Assembly (NCBI GenBank): GCA_033558025.1
Contig: JAUCEF010000004.1
Coordinates: forward strand, 3,472,001-3,536,000
Source of the DNA: Phytophthora sp. 'mugwort'
Lineage: Eukaryota; Oomycota; Peronosporomycetes; Peronosporales; Peronosporaceae
Length of the DNA: 64,000 bases
Reading direction: 5' to 3'
Part shown: positions 13,141 through 23,156 of the stretch, in pieces
How positions within the stretch are numbered: the first letter of the stretch is position 1
Layout of the letters: each line of letters begins with the position of its first letter
Program-made: the position numbers and the translations under genes
The notes under the pieces: generated by a model
What the model was told of the DNA's origin: nothing
Database searches by the model: none
Seen by the model: the letters and a program-made list of their open reading frames with translations, nothing else

Positions 13141-14351
13141 GTATTCATTAATAAAGATTTAGGTGTGCTCAACAAAAAGACGCTAAGAGCCCACCTAAAT
13201 CCTTAGTTTAATGAGTCATATTAGCGCAACTGTCATTTTTCTGGTTAGCTATTAAACCTCTACTAATTTATTGCGTGCATATTGCCAATGCCTTTAAGAG
13301 TGCTTTATACTTTTCCGGTAGTGGGAACCTGTCGCTTCAAGACCAATACGGTACAGACGACTTCTGATTTTAAGTACGTCAATGTCATGGCGGAGACGGT
13401 GTTGGCCCATAATGTGATTTCAGCCCAGTGCTCTGAATGTCAATGTGAAGAGATTAACCAAGCGCGGGTAAACGGCGGGAGTACATGAACTGCGCATCAC
13501 TAAAATGAATCTACCGGAAACGTGGTACATAAGATAAAACGCCTGGCAATGATGGAAATAATTATTGTGCCTTTCGGATATTCTGCGCTTGTAATTCTGT
13601 CGCAATTCCATCTATACCCTAACACCGGGCGCATTGTAATAATTCTAGCCTAATCCGACCAAGCCGATAAAACAAAATCACGCGCTAAAACGATGCTAGC
13701 GAGTTGTTCAGAACGCAACAAGGAGCGCAAAAGGTAAGAAGCAGCTGAAATCGAGATGGCAGTGGCTACACTCTTGTTATTGTACTTACGCGTTGGTTTG
13801 TCTGCTTTACTGCTTGTTCTAGCTGGTGCTCCGTTAGTAGCCCGCCACCAGCCTCATGCCCGCTGTACTGGTTCACAACGTCAAGCTGTTCGACTCCGGT
13901 AAGTGATATACCCGAATAATGCTTGCTCGGATCTAACGACTCACTCACAAGCTTTGAGTGTATGCAGCTGGGCGTTGTTGTGACGACCAAATAGTGGAGT
14001 GAGCTGCTCAGCTACCCGAAGCAGGGGAAAGCGCTGGAGAACGTTGCGACGCGGCAACTGGAACGAACTGGCGGTAGTACCGTAACTATTTAATTGAGTG
14101 GAATGCGTTGATCTGACCCCATTGGGATACTGTTTTACGTGATTGCTGGTGCAGCGGTCGAACCGGTCGTGTGCGCCATTACTTATTGCAACACTGGCAT
14201 GTTGCACTCGTACGCTAACGATATGCTGTGTTTATGCCTGATGGATAGGAACTATGCGCCTACCGCTGCCATCGACCATATTCGTGGTGCTGACGCTCAA
14301 GGTGGGTGAGGTTTTGGTAGCAGCAGGACCAGCTACGGGGCGCCGCAATCA
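13141..14351. other. No recognisable gene
   Basis: Short open frames only. Nothing with a known motif was seen; this may include the 5' end or LTR of the neighbouring gypsy element. Confidence 0.35.
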
Positions 14352-15141
14352 ATGGAGCTCGCACTCAATGACGGCGACCTGGGCTTCCGAGCTCGTGTTC
14401 GCAGGTTGGTGGACAAGTTAAAGGAGATTGCGTGGCCTGCAGCTGGACCAATACTCCTCAAGCCTGCCGCCGGCGCTTCGCAAGCAAAGTTTGTTGTGTT
14501 AGCTGGATCCGAGGAGGAGCTAGTCGTGCAGCTTACATCTGAATGGAGTCTGGCTGCTAAATGCAAGACAGGTTACGATTTAGCTGCTTTATAGCGTAGG
14601 AGTTTAATGAGATGCTGATGTGTTTGTAATTCAATCTAAATTCATGTAGGCAAGCCGCTTTCAAGTTAGAGTTGTACATCTATGTCAACAAGGTGTCTGC
14701 AACTACAACGATCCGTCGAGCTACAGGAGGACGGATAGCGGCGGCTACATCACTTATCGACGATCATCTCAGCACTCTTCCGTCTGGCGATCAACTTGGG
14801 GAAGTATCGCGAGCATACTTGGCAGTGAGTCACGCACGCCAGCCGAACAAGCTCCAGTGGTCATGCCAAGCAATCCAACGTTTACTCAACTGCAACGTAT
14901 TGATGCTTTCCAGCGTGATGCTGACGTCGCAGCTCATGATCGTGCAATAGTGCGCGAGTTCGTGAAGGTTCGTTACCGTCTTAACGGGGGCTTAGTGCCA
15001 CTTCATCTGCATGTTGCTGACTTACGCGAGGCGTTGAGATTACCTGACTACGATCTTCGCCCTCCGTTCCGTCCACCAGTTCCTAGTAGCGGCCCAGTAG
15101 TAACGTCGAAGACACTGACCACACGAGCGATGAAGGCATGA
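14352..15141 (+). CDS. Uncharacterised ORF pair, possible two-exon gene fragment
   Basis: Two plausible coding blocks lie on the plus strand: 14,352-14,594 (80 codons, starting MELALNDGDL) and a block open from about 14,650 to the stop at 15,141. The second includes IDAFQRDADVAAHDRAIVRE and a basic/proline-rich tail. An AT-rich gap ending in TTCATGTAG at about 14,650 would suit an intron acceptor, but I could not find a donor that keeps the frame. The second block has a hydrophilic, heptad-like composition. I do not recognise the family; it could be a transposon-associated protein or the end of a host gene. Confidence 0.3.
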
Positions 15142-15239
15142 GTTGAACATTGTCGGTAAGAATCAATATATTTGTTTCTTACTGGAAAAAGCAATCTTTG
15201 TTAAGATCTTGAAGTCCGTAGCCGCAGTGCTGATAGAGA

Positions 15240-16231
15240 TTGACGCCTACTTTCTCGTTTTTCTTCGTACATTCACCAAAGCCACACTCAATGTTCTCAA
15301 CGGGTCTTATCGGAAAGCCAGCGGCACGTGTCGTGTAAGCCAACGTTTAACTAAAGAAAAACCGACTTCTATCGGATTTAGCTGAGGGGAGTAAGGTGGT
15401 AGGAAAAACAGGATGCTACCGCGAGAGTGGACGAGATCTTCGAGCTCCTTGTACATATATATATTTTTTTGCATTGTCCAGGATAACTATGGATCTACAA
15501 AATAACAAAATCAACGTTCAATAACAGTTTTCTCCTTTCCATAGCACAATAAATTCGTTCTACCTGGTGAGCGGCCCAGGATTGAGATAAGGCGCAATTT
15601 TTCTGCGGAAGACGTCGAGAAAGGCAACTCCGTCAAAAGTGCCTGTGGTAGACTCCCAAGCAAAAAAAACCAGTAACATCAAAAGCAGACAAAACTGATA
15701 GGCGCTCCCCTCGACGGAAGGGTAGCGATACAATTGTTGGCGTGCCTCGACGCGACCAGGCATACTTTCGTAGCGCATCTCGACCGTCATTAGAAGTTTC
15801 ATTAATAAAAACTAACTCATCGGGTCTACTGTAATATGGACGTAGTTTTCGATAGAATCCTTCTACTTCGGCTGTCTTGCTTTCGTGTGCACACTTTGTA
15901 AGTATTTTTCTGGTAATTTGGAGGTCAAACTTAAGCAAACGACACAGTGTTGGAGTAGAGTAGTTGAGTGGGGTGCCGAACTTTTCCTTCACTGCCTCTT
16001 GCAATTCCTCTAAGTGAAAACACGGATGAACACTAATGTAATCTTCTACAAATTCAACAGCCTCCTGAGTCCGTCTAGCCTACTTACTCTTTTATTATCC
16101 GCAGGCAGCACGTTTCCTTTGAATTTAAAGAGGCCATGCCAGCGCTCAATAGACCGAATAGACACACCTAATACACAAGCCACTAGCGTCAGACTAATGT
16201 CGTACATGTAACAAGCACTATCACCCGCCAA
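15240..16231 (-). mobile_element. Tc1/mariner-IS630-type transposon remnant
   Basis: Minus-strand frames give a helix-turn-helix segment (GVSIRSIERWHGLFKFKG, about 16,105-16,160). A second DNA-binding block starts at 16,004 (MQEAVKEKFGTPLNYSTPTL). DDE motifs follow: LVFINETSNDGRDALRKYAW (about 15,765-15,825), the FDGVAFLDVF region (about 15,590-15,640), and YSPQLNPIE with its catalytic glutamate (about 15,370-15,400). The first catalytic aspartate of the usual IDE block reads as asparagine. Two or more frameshifts separate the pieces. TIRs were not identified. Confidence 0.82.
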
Positions 16232-16604
16232 CGCAAGTCTGTTGAGACCGTCATGGCGAGCACGCCGCTAATTGCGAAATGACATCACACTTGAGGCGGA
16301 GTTACGGCGTACTTAGCAACCAATGGCCGGTATCAAACCGCCAAACCGCACTTAGCTTGATAATTATATGGTAACGCGGTCTCCTCGCGTGGCAAAAAGC
16401 TACTCTACTTCATGGGTACACATGATTAGGGTTATTTTAATTCAGGCGGAATTAGCCCGCTGCCCGCCAAACAGAAGCAAGGCACAATGACTACTAGAGG
16501 ATTAATAGCCAACGGAAACTTTGAAAGTTGCGCTAAAAGACTCACAAAAAGATAGAGTTATACGTTTTCCAATGTGCTAACTTCTTCCAGTATGCACGTC
16601 TTCA
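16232..16604. other. No recognisable gene
   Basis: Short AT-rich stretch between the mariner-type remnant and the region downstream of the TPR/MYND gene. No motif seen. Confidence 0.4.
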
Positions 16605-16811
16605 TTACGAAGCTTTCACGCCAGATACAAATTGGTATTCGACAGCAGGAAGTCGAGCAGTTCCGCAATCGCTGGAAGTGAATACGTGTTGAGTGACATT
16701 TCCATCACAAGTCGAAAGCCCCGCCGATGCGTCGTCCGACTGTACCTTACACTTGTCCAAATACACTTGGGTTCCATTACACTTGAGCTTAAGCGGGTTA
16801 TGGGGCGGGAT
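16605..16811 (-). CDS. Possible cysteine-containing terminal exon
   Basis: Read on the minus strand from a TTTTTTCCAG sequence (16,812-16,821), which would serve as a splice acceptor, an open frame of 68 codons runs to TAA. It contains spaced cysteines (CNGTQVYLDKC, then STCDGN and SSDC). It lacks its own ATG, which fits an internal or last exon rather than a free gene. A compatible upstream block lies at 16,830-17,051. The family is not recognised. This may be a real small secreted-type domain or chance. Confidence 0.22.
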   Translation of the reverse strand: MPPHNPLKLKCNGTQVYLDKCKVQSDDASAGLSTCDGNVTQHVFTSSDCGTARLPAVEYQFVSGVKAS

Positions 16812-16829
16812 CTGGAAAAAATAATGCAG

Positions 16830-17051
16830 TTATTGCTGCTCTAGAAGCGTCGGTGTCGAAGTCAAATAGCCAACGGAAAACTCCGCTATAAATTCCCTTA
16901 CGCCCGCAACAACTCGAGAAAACATACGAACGCTGTCTTCAATAGTATTCGGGCGTGAAGGAACTCGAGGAGGCAGCATGTAGTACTCGGCTAGGTCCGG
17001 TCCATTCATTTTGGCCTTGGCAGTCTCCAAAATGCCTTCTAGTATCTCCAC
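16830..17051 (-). CDS. Short ORF overlapping the 3' end of the TPR/MYND gene
   Basis: A 73-codon minus-strand frame overlaps the last codons of the TPR/MYND gene in another frame. It has no ATG at its start (the first codon would be GTG), and its composition (MNGPDLAEYYMLPPRVPS) looks protein-like. It could be an alternative C-terminal extension of the TPR/MYND protein reached by splicing or a frameshift, or an exon of a separate decayed gene linked to the cysteine-containing frame at 16,605-16,811. The evidence does not decide between these. Confidence 0.22.
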   Translation of the reverse strand: MEILEGILETAKAKMNGPDLAEYYMLPPRVPSRPNTIEDSVRMFSRVVAGVREFIAEFSVGYLTSTPTLLEQQ

Positions 17052-20000
17052 ATGTCATCGACGTACACTACCTCTTCGTGTATAATGTTAGATGGGGCCT
17101 TATTTTTCGTCGCTCGCCTATTTGAGTTCATTCCCGTAATCCCAGCTCTCTCATCTGGCGTGACATCCTCAGTCATCATCGTGCAATATGAGAGCAACGC
17201 ATCATTCTTACACATATGACGGTGAATCCGTTTCCAGTGAACTCGTTGACAATCACGCGTACAGTACTTGACAGTTTTGCAGGCACTACAAGCCGAAAGA
17301 CTTTCACCAGGATTACAACAGCCGGCACAAAGTGTCCCATTCTCCATGTACTCATTGTGTCGCAACTGACACAACTCAAAGCCCAGAGCTTGAGCTGAGC
17401 ACTTCAATATATAAATTACCACGTCCTGTCCGTACACATCACCGTTCATCGCTACAGTGACTGCACGTCGATCAATCATTTTCAATGGTGGCGAGCGACG
17501 CCAAAAGACCAGCATTGAGTTGTTCACTTCGGCTTCAGCAATGGCTCGATTAACGTCAAACACTATACTTGATCCTGAAGGCGGCGACGAATTGAGATCC
17601 ACACACAGAGTCCAACGCTGACCAATCACTGTCTGTAGTGAAAACACTGTACTGTTCTTCCCTTTCATGATGTCGACAATGGCTCCAGCGAAATGAAACT
17701 TGGGCGCACTCAGCTCCTGCAGCTTCACATTTGGCTTTATTTTCTGCGTATTCTCGGTGGTATCAGTTTCTTGCACAGAAGTTGTGGTGGCTGGCTGCGA
17801 GCGTTTTTTTCTTTTACTCTTCTTTTTCTTCCCAGTAGTAACACTCGCATGTTGTGAGTGTTGATGAACCTGTAGGGCATCAAAGACCATCTGTTCATTG
17901 CAGTCTGTGCACGCCACAGTCCGTCGTGGACACTTGAATAACTTGTGGCCAAGCAACTGCGAAGGTTTAACTGTCGCCTTACAGAAGCCGCACTCAAACA
18001 TCTTTTGCGATATGACACTGGTGATTACTGACGACTCCATATACCCGTTCTTCTTCATACCAGATCGCAGTGTTTCCTTGGCAGTATCATGAAGGACTCT
18101 CGGGTAGAACGCTGGAAAACGGATGACTACAGATTCAGCCAGTTGCCCTAATTCATGATAAACAGTAGCCATTGCATTGTCGTACTTCTTAAAATACAGC
18201 GCGCCGATTGAATAATACGCGTCCGGTATAAATCGTTCATCAGGAGCGTTCATATCGACGTATTGTTTGTAGACAGCCATTGCGGGATCAATCATTCCTA
18301 AGCCAATCATCGGAGCAGCGAACCAATACAACCAATCCGGTTTCGTTTCAATGGCCAGAGCCGTCTCCATCGCATCCATTGCGTCATTGTAACGTTCGAG
18401 CGTTAAATACGCCGCACCCAGATAGAAATGAAAAGAAGCTTCGTTCGGATGCATCTTCACGCACCGTTTCCAGTGCAGAATCGCGTCTTGGTCATTCTTC
18501 ATCTCCCATCGACCAATGACGTATGCTGCATCAATATCTCTCGGATTAATCTGGAAACTCACAGCTGCTTCCTTCAGCACCTTCGACAGTAAATCCGCAC
18601 TCGGAAATACACTTTTTGGCCGTTCCCAGATCAAATCGGCCTTCTTTACGTCGCGTAGAGCGCCTTTAATATCACCAATAGCAAGTAGTCGACTGGCATC
18701 TCCAAGGAGCTTTTCAGAGGCAAGATATTTGCATGCTGTGAGGCCTCCAGTGCTAGCGCGAGCTTGAATCTCGGCGTCAATAACAGCAGAAGGCGGTCTG
18801 TAGATGCCATTATGGCCCATTTGGTCCGACGAAGACGTCACACTTGGTGTGTACGGGCTCACCTTGGTTATCTCTATCTCGTCCCCGTCACTATCCACCC
18901 CGAGGCCAAACGCTGTGTTATCCTCGTTATCTTCATCCAAATACGCGTCGTAGAACTCTTGCAGGACCTTCTTCCCACGCTGTAAAGCCGTCGGATTACT
19001 AGTAAATTTACTAGCGATTTCACCGCCGTGAATGGCCGTGACGCCGACGTCAGCAAACCCGTGACTCATCATCAAGTCTGTAAGACGGTTCTGAGTAGCT
19101 GTTAAAGCCCATTCTCGAGCTTGACTCTCATCGCGTCTTCCACCATATCCCTTCTCCAAAAGCTGAGCCAAATATTGCTGGGCTTGAGGCAGACCATGTT
19201 GAGCTGCGCGTGACGTCCATAGACGCGCTGCAAACGCATCGACGGGTGTTCCACTGCCTGTTAAGTAGGCAATAGCGACATGATACTGTCCTAGAGGATA
19301 ATCATGCTCAGCTGACCGTAAGAAGAAGTGGAACGCCTTGTTCAAATCTGCTTCCACGATAGAAGCTGGTGTACCATCTCGATAGCAAACTCCCAGTTCA
19401 TTTTCAGCTTCAGCTACGCCTTGATGCGGGAACACACGATTGCCTGGCGGTCTGATAAAAGGCCGCAAAGCTGCAGCTTTCTGGAAACATTCCATCATTT
19501 TGTATGGGTCGGCAGTCAATGGCATCCCTTTCCTCACATTGCTACTATACAAGACACCAAGACGAAACCACGCCTCGGCGACACCAGCTTCTCCAGCCTT
19601 ACGAAGATTTGTCATCCCTTCTTCAACCAGTTGGTCCAATGGCAACCGTGATCTACCAGGCATTCCAATGCTATCAGTGACTTGAAGCAGAGCTTTCGCT
19701 GCCACAACGAGACTCTCCATGCCTTGTTGATACAGCTCCAGTCGACGTGCTCCACGCGTATGCACTTCGATCCACTTTGACGGGACTTGTTGGTAGTTAA
19801 TCATCGGCACTAATTCCCTCTCAGGAGGTGCATTCTTGAGCTTCTTAATCTTCTTCTTCGTGCTCGTCTTGTTTTTCACGCCTCCTTGAGCACATTTGGC
19901 TGTTGCATCCACCTCTACCTTGGCCCTTTCCTCCCGTTCAAGTATCTTTTTCTCTTTCTCGTAAGCTGCTTTTTCCTTCTCAATCAACGTCTCTGCTGTG

Positions 20001-20977
20001 CGTCTTCTACTGAGTAATGACGCATCTTCCGGGTCGATTTCCAGTCCTTCATTGCAGATCTCCTTAGCTTCGTCATAGTCCTTCATCCCCATCATAGCCT
20101 CCGACAATAGTCGATAATACTTGATATTCTCGTAATTATCTGCGTCCAGCGCGTTTTCTGCGTCTTCCCGTGCGCACTCGAACTCCTGCAGTCTGAGATA
20201 ACACATGGCCCGATTGCCATACAGCACGGCCTGGTTCGGCGCCACGTCCAGACCTTGCGAGTACGCCTCGACTGCCTCAGTATAGTTTCCCTCTCCATAG
20301 TAATCATTGCCAATAAGCTTCAGCTCCACCCACAGTAGATCCTCCTCATTCTCGTCCCCGTCGTATAGATAATTATGCTGTAGAATCTGATCCAGTGAAG
20401 CTATCGGCGGTATCGCTATGGGGTCCGCCCTGTCCGGCTTCGTTTTAACCTGTTTCGTACGTTTTAAGGTCTCTGTGGCCACTTGATTCTTACTTAGAGG
20501 TGAGAACGATAGCAGCTTGGCCACGAGCTCTCTGATCTGCTGTCGTATGGCAAAATTGCACTCGATCATGTCTGCGAGTTTCTCGAAGGTAGCGATGGCC
20601 GCTTCGTACTGGGCCAAAGGCATGTGGCTCTGGTGCGACACCTTATTCCTATAAAGGAGTGCGCGCTGCACGACGCCTGGTAGCTCTGGGTCTAACCCGA
20701 AGAACCGCAGGTGGCTGTGCCAGTGCCGCCGCAGGTACTTGAGCTGGCATGATAGGTCCGTCTGCTGCTCCGGACTCAGGCTGCTGGCCGCCGGGGTGGC
20801 GACGGGCCGGCGGGCCGTTCGTGCCGGCCGCTCGGCGTCGCTGCGGGCCACACGCTCCTTCTGAAAGGCCACAAACTTGACCAACTCCGGGTGCACCATG
20901 CTCATAACGGCCTGTAAACAGCCGGCCGCGATGGCGCCGCTCGCCAGCGTCTCGATGGACGCTTCCGTCTCGGCCAT
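17039..20977 (-). CDS. Large TPR/Sel1-repeat protein with C-terminal MYND zinc finger
   Basis: An uninterrupted 1,312-residue frame, the only long intact host gene here. Visible domains: an N-terminal helical region (about 20-140) containing RNKVSH at 110-115, an R-x4-H pattern of HEPN type; three TPR-like helix pairs at about 219-320 (GNDYYGEGNYTEAVEAYSQG); a charged Lys/Glu coiled-coil-like stretch at about 330-390; Sel1-like repeats at about 464-655; further TPRs around 830-960; a Cys/His finger at about 996-1,043 (CGFCKATVKP...); a basic KKKKSKRKKR patch that could be a nuclear signal; and a canonical MYND finger at 1,217-1,256 (CSACKTVKYCTRDCQRVHW). TPR, Sel1 and MYND are protein-interaction modules, so a scaffold or regulatory role is inferred; no enzyme activity is shown. 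The ATG at 20,977 is the first in frame and lies 58 bp from a transposon end. Confidence 0.93.
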   Translation of the reverse strand: MAETEASIETLASGAIAAGCLQAVMSMVHPELVKFVAFQKERVARSDAERPARTARRPVATPAASSLSPEQQTDLSCQLKYLRRHWHSHLRFFGLDPELPGVVQRALLYRNKVSHQSHMPLAQYEAAIATFEKLADMIECNFAIRQQIRELVAKLLSFSPLSKNQVATETLKRTKQVKTKPDRADPIAIPPIASLDQILQHNYLYDGDENEEDLLWVELKLIGNDYYGEGNYTEAVEAYSQGLDVAPNQAVLYGNRAMCYLRLQEFECAREDAENALDADNYENIKYYRLLSEAMMGMKDYDEAKEICNEGLEIDPEDASLLSRRRTAETLIEKEKAAYEKEKKILEREERAKVEVDATAKCAQGGVKNKTSTKKKIKKLKNAPPERELVPMINYQQVPSKWIEVHTRGARRLELYQQGMESLVVAAKALLQVTDSIGMPGRSRLPLDQLVEEGMTNLRKAGEAGVAEAWFRLGVLYSSNVRKGMPLTADPYKMMECFQKAAALRPFIRPPGNRVFPHQGVAEAENELGVCYRDGTPASIVEADLNKAFHFFLRSAEHDYPLGQYHVAIAYLTGSGTPVDAFAARLWTSRAAQHGLPQAQQYLAQLLEKGYGGRRDESQAREWALTATQNRLTDLMMSHGFADVGVTAIHGGEIASKFTSNPTALQRGKKVLQEFYDAYLDEDNEDNTAFGLGVDSDGDEIEITKVSPYTPSVTSSSDQMGHNGIYRPPSAVIDAEIQARASTGGLTACKYLASEKLLGDASRLLAIGDIKGALRDVKKADLIWERPKSVFPSADLLSKVLKEAAVSFQINPRDIDAAYVIGRWEMKNDQDAILHWKRCVKMHPNEASFHFYLGAAYLTLERYNDAMDAMETALAIETKPDWLYWFAAPMIGLGMIDPAMAVYKQYVDMNAPDERFIPDAYYSIGALYFKKYDNAMATVYHELGQLAESVVIRFPAFYPRVLHDTAKETLRSGMKKNGYMESSVITSVISQKMFECGFCKATVKPSQLLGHKLFKCPRRTVACTDCNEQMVFDALQVHQHSQHASVTTGKKKKSKRKKRSQPATTTSVQETDTTENTQKIKPNVKLQELSAPKFHFAGAIVDIMKGKNSTVFSLQTVIGQRWTLCVDLNSSPPSGSSIVFDVNRAIAEAEVNNSMLVFWRRSPPLKMIDRRAVTVAMNGDVYGQDVVIYILKCSAQALGFELCQLRHNEYMENGTLCAGCCNPGESLSACSACKTVKYCTRDCQRVHWKRIHRHMCKNDALLSYCTMMTEDVTPDERAGITGMNSNRRATKNKAPSNIIHEEVVYVDDMWRY

Positions 20978-21003
20978 CAGCGGATTTGGGATTGTGCTTC
21001 CCG

Positions 21004-21024
21004 CCTAAATTTCACAAAATAAGC
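21004..21024 (-). promoter_or_regulatory. Possible initiator element of the TPR/MYND gene
   Basis: On the minus strand the 5' flank reads GCTTATTTTGTGAAATTTAGG about 27-47 bp upstream of the ATG. It resembles the oomycete initiator plus flanking promoter region (GCTCATTYY followed by an A/T-rich block) with one mismatch at the C. It is squeezed between the start codon and the end of a TIR transposon at 21,036, so any farther upstream promoter has been displaced. The call rests on pattern only. Confidence 0.3.
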
Positions 21025-21235
21025 GAATCGACCTACCGTAAAATTCGGATTCTGTAAGACAAACGGATTCATTGCAACAGTCGTAAAATCATAAAAGTGG
21101 CATGCAAAAAAAAGAGACAACTTGCACTGTGACACCCCCTCGCATGAAATGCCCTTACACTACTGAAGGCAAAATTCAGATGCAAATGACCATGTACTGA
21201 GAGCTTTTTATCTATCTAGTCGTCTTGCACTAGCG

Positions 21236-21990
21236 CTACATCTGCAACGATGGCAGCCACGCGGAAACCGCCGTCTTGGTCATGGGGGCCTGTTGTATCA
21301 CGCCCACCCGCGCATACCCCTTCACGATTGTGTCGGGTTTAACAGCATCCCGCGCCTCGACAACGAACCGCGAGATGAGCGCCCGCTTCTCCGATGTCGA
21401 GGCCGGGAAGGGATTGTCGAGGTGATGCTCGAGATAAGTCCTCCTAAAGGATAAAATAACACGCAACGCAACAAGTTAAACATGTAAAGGAAGCCGTAAA
21501 AACAACATAAACGTACCGAAATGCGTCCTTAAATGGCTTCATTACTTCCACGTCCATTGGTTGGCACAAACCTGTGATGCCTGATGGTACGAATTGCACC
21601 TGCGTGCTGTAAAATGGCCTCGGTAAGGGCTCAAGTGAAGCCCTCACCGAGGCCATTTTGTGGACCTTAAGACTATCCAACATCAGCAGTCGGCATCCTT
21701 CCACGCTGGGCTTCCAAACCTTTTTTAATAAACAAAAGTTAGATCGCAAAAATTAAGTTCCGAATACAAATGTTAAAAATTACCAGCTCAATCCACTCCA
21801 TCATCACCGCCTCGTTCTCCATGCCATCCATCCTCACTCCCGCTCTGACGATGAAAAAAAAACGTCGTCCGAAAAACAAAAATAAGGTCAAGCTGAAGGT
21901 CTTGACCGCGGGGCGTTGACCGCGATAGCTCAGCAGCTGCCGTCGGCGTTCATCGCTCGACGTGGTACCGCTGGAAAGGCCAATAAGCAA
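21236..21990 (-). pseudogene. Pogo-like transposase, C-terminal half with two introns
   Basis: Minus-strand reading gives ENEAVMMEWIELV, an intron at 21,720-21,783 (GTAATT...AAAAG), then VWKPSVEGCRLLMLDSLKVH with a catalytic aspartate. FVPSGITGLCQPMDV and MKPFKDAFR follow, then a second intron at 21,444-21,516 (GTACGT...TTTAG) and RTYLEHHLDNPFP to the C-terminus. The motifs identify a DDE_1/pogo-type transposase. The N-terminal half is missing at this place and is found inverted at 22.1-22.9 kb inside the same TIR pair. Confidence 0.75.
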
Positions 21991-22136
21991 TTATCTAAAC
22001 GGCGGCACCTACCAAGTTCTACACTTCTCGCAATACATCCATGTACATAAGGAACCCAGGCCTCGAGAAAAAGTAAAATTTCAAGTTGTTTTTATCCGAA
22101 TTTGACACGAATAACGTTCCAGTTTAGACTTCTGGA

Positions 22137-22900
22137 TTGGATTGTGAAATGCGGAAAAATCGCTTTCTCTGTGTATCCATGGAATGCCTGCTGCTAATGC
22201 TACCTCGATATGACCCGGAACACGTCAAAGCACGTAGCAGATGCGGAAACATCTCGTTTCTGAGGCGTTTTCTCAGCGTAATAGCTTGTCAATTCGACGG
22301 ATCACGCACAAGGATAGAAAGAAGCGACCAGACATGGAGGTAAATGTTTCAATTCTTTGTTTTAACATTGGTTTTAGCTAAGTTTTGTGTGTTTTTGTGA
22401 TAAATACAACTTGTTGCAAACGTATTTTCGCACTCAATTCAGTATGTCATTGAAGAAGACGGCATCCTTTCGGCGAAGCGCGGCGATACCAAGCTCGCCG
22501 CCGTGTTCAACATGAATCAAACGGCCATATACATCGATATGGCCGGCAAGACAACCTTTGATTTCACGGGAAACCCAACTGTGGAGGTACTGCAAGGTAT
22601 ATTTCTTATTGTATTGTTTAATTTGTTGTGATTTGGCTAACTTTTATTCGCTTTGGCTTTACAGGTAGTGAAATCAACGGCTTTAGAGCATCGGTGTTTC
22701 TTACAACATCAGCGACGAGCATCAAATTGTCTCCGCGGATCGTGTTCGCTGGTGTTCTAGGAGCCCCGTATCGCAGCAGGTTTGGAATCCGTCATTTGGT
22801 TCACCTGAAGCTGAGCATACTGTTCAAAAGAAGGCTTTATGGAGCTGCCAGCGCTGCGTGAATGGTGTTGGCGACTTAGACTTTTTACCGCTCGTAAAAA
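22137..22900 (+). pseudogene. Pogo-like transposase, N-terminal half (inverted relative to its C-terminal half)
   Basis: Plus-strand frames read YVIEEDGILSAKRGDTKLAA, then NMNQTAIYIDMAGKTTFDFT (the first catalytic aspartate block, where the family has NMDQT). An intron follows at 22,597-22,664 (GTATAT...TTTACAG), then FRASVFLTTSATSIKL and, in another frame, VWNPSFGSPEAEHTVQKKA. The family continues from here into the E-x2-V-x-EWI and VWKPSV blocks found on the opposite strand at 21.7-21.9 kb. Frameshifts make this half inactive. The half is cut off shortly before the right TIR. Confidence 0.72.
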
Positions 22901-23156
22901 ATGTATTTTACGAAATTTGAACTTCTTACCATTCACTTACTGAATCCGAATTTTACGGTAATTCAATCTCTCAGTCATTTAATATAACGGCGTTCGATAT
23001 GATATTATCGTTCGTAGCGGTGTGGATAGTGAAGACAAGTGATTCGCAGACTTCGCGCAAGGAATTTTTGAGTAGAACGAGCGATTATTTGAGCGCGGAT
23101 TTAACCAAAATACCTATGGTTTAAACTAACTATCGGTATTTGGTCGCTCTAAAGCT

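Larger units (their letters stand above)
21036..22958. mobile_element. TIR transposon of pogo-like type with an internal inversion
   Basis: A 23-bp terminal inverted repeat beginning CCGTAAAATTCGGATTC is present at 21,036-21,058 and, inverted, at 22,936-22,958, with one mismatch. TA dinucleotides flank it on both sides (21,034-21,035 and 22,959-22,960), as in Tc1/mariner/pogo insertions. Inside, the C-terminal half of the transposase is on the minus strand and the N-terminal half on the plus strand, both reading outward. The right-hand half ends almost at the right TIR. A single inversion of one half of a formerly continuous element explains the layout. Three short GT...AG introns are visible in the coding parts. 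Confidence 0.85.
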
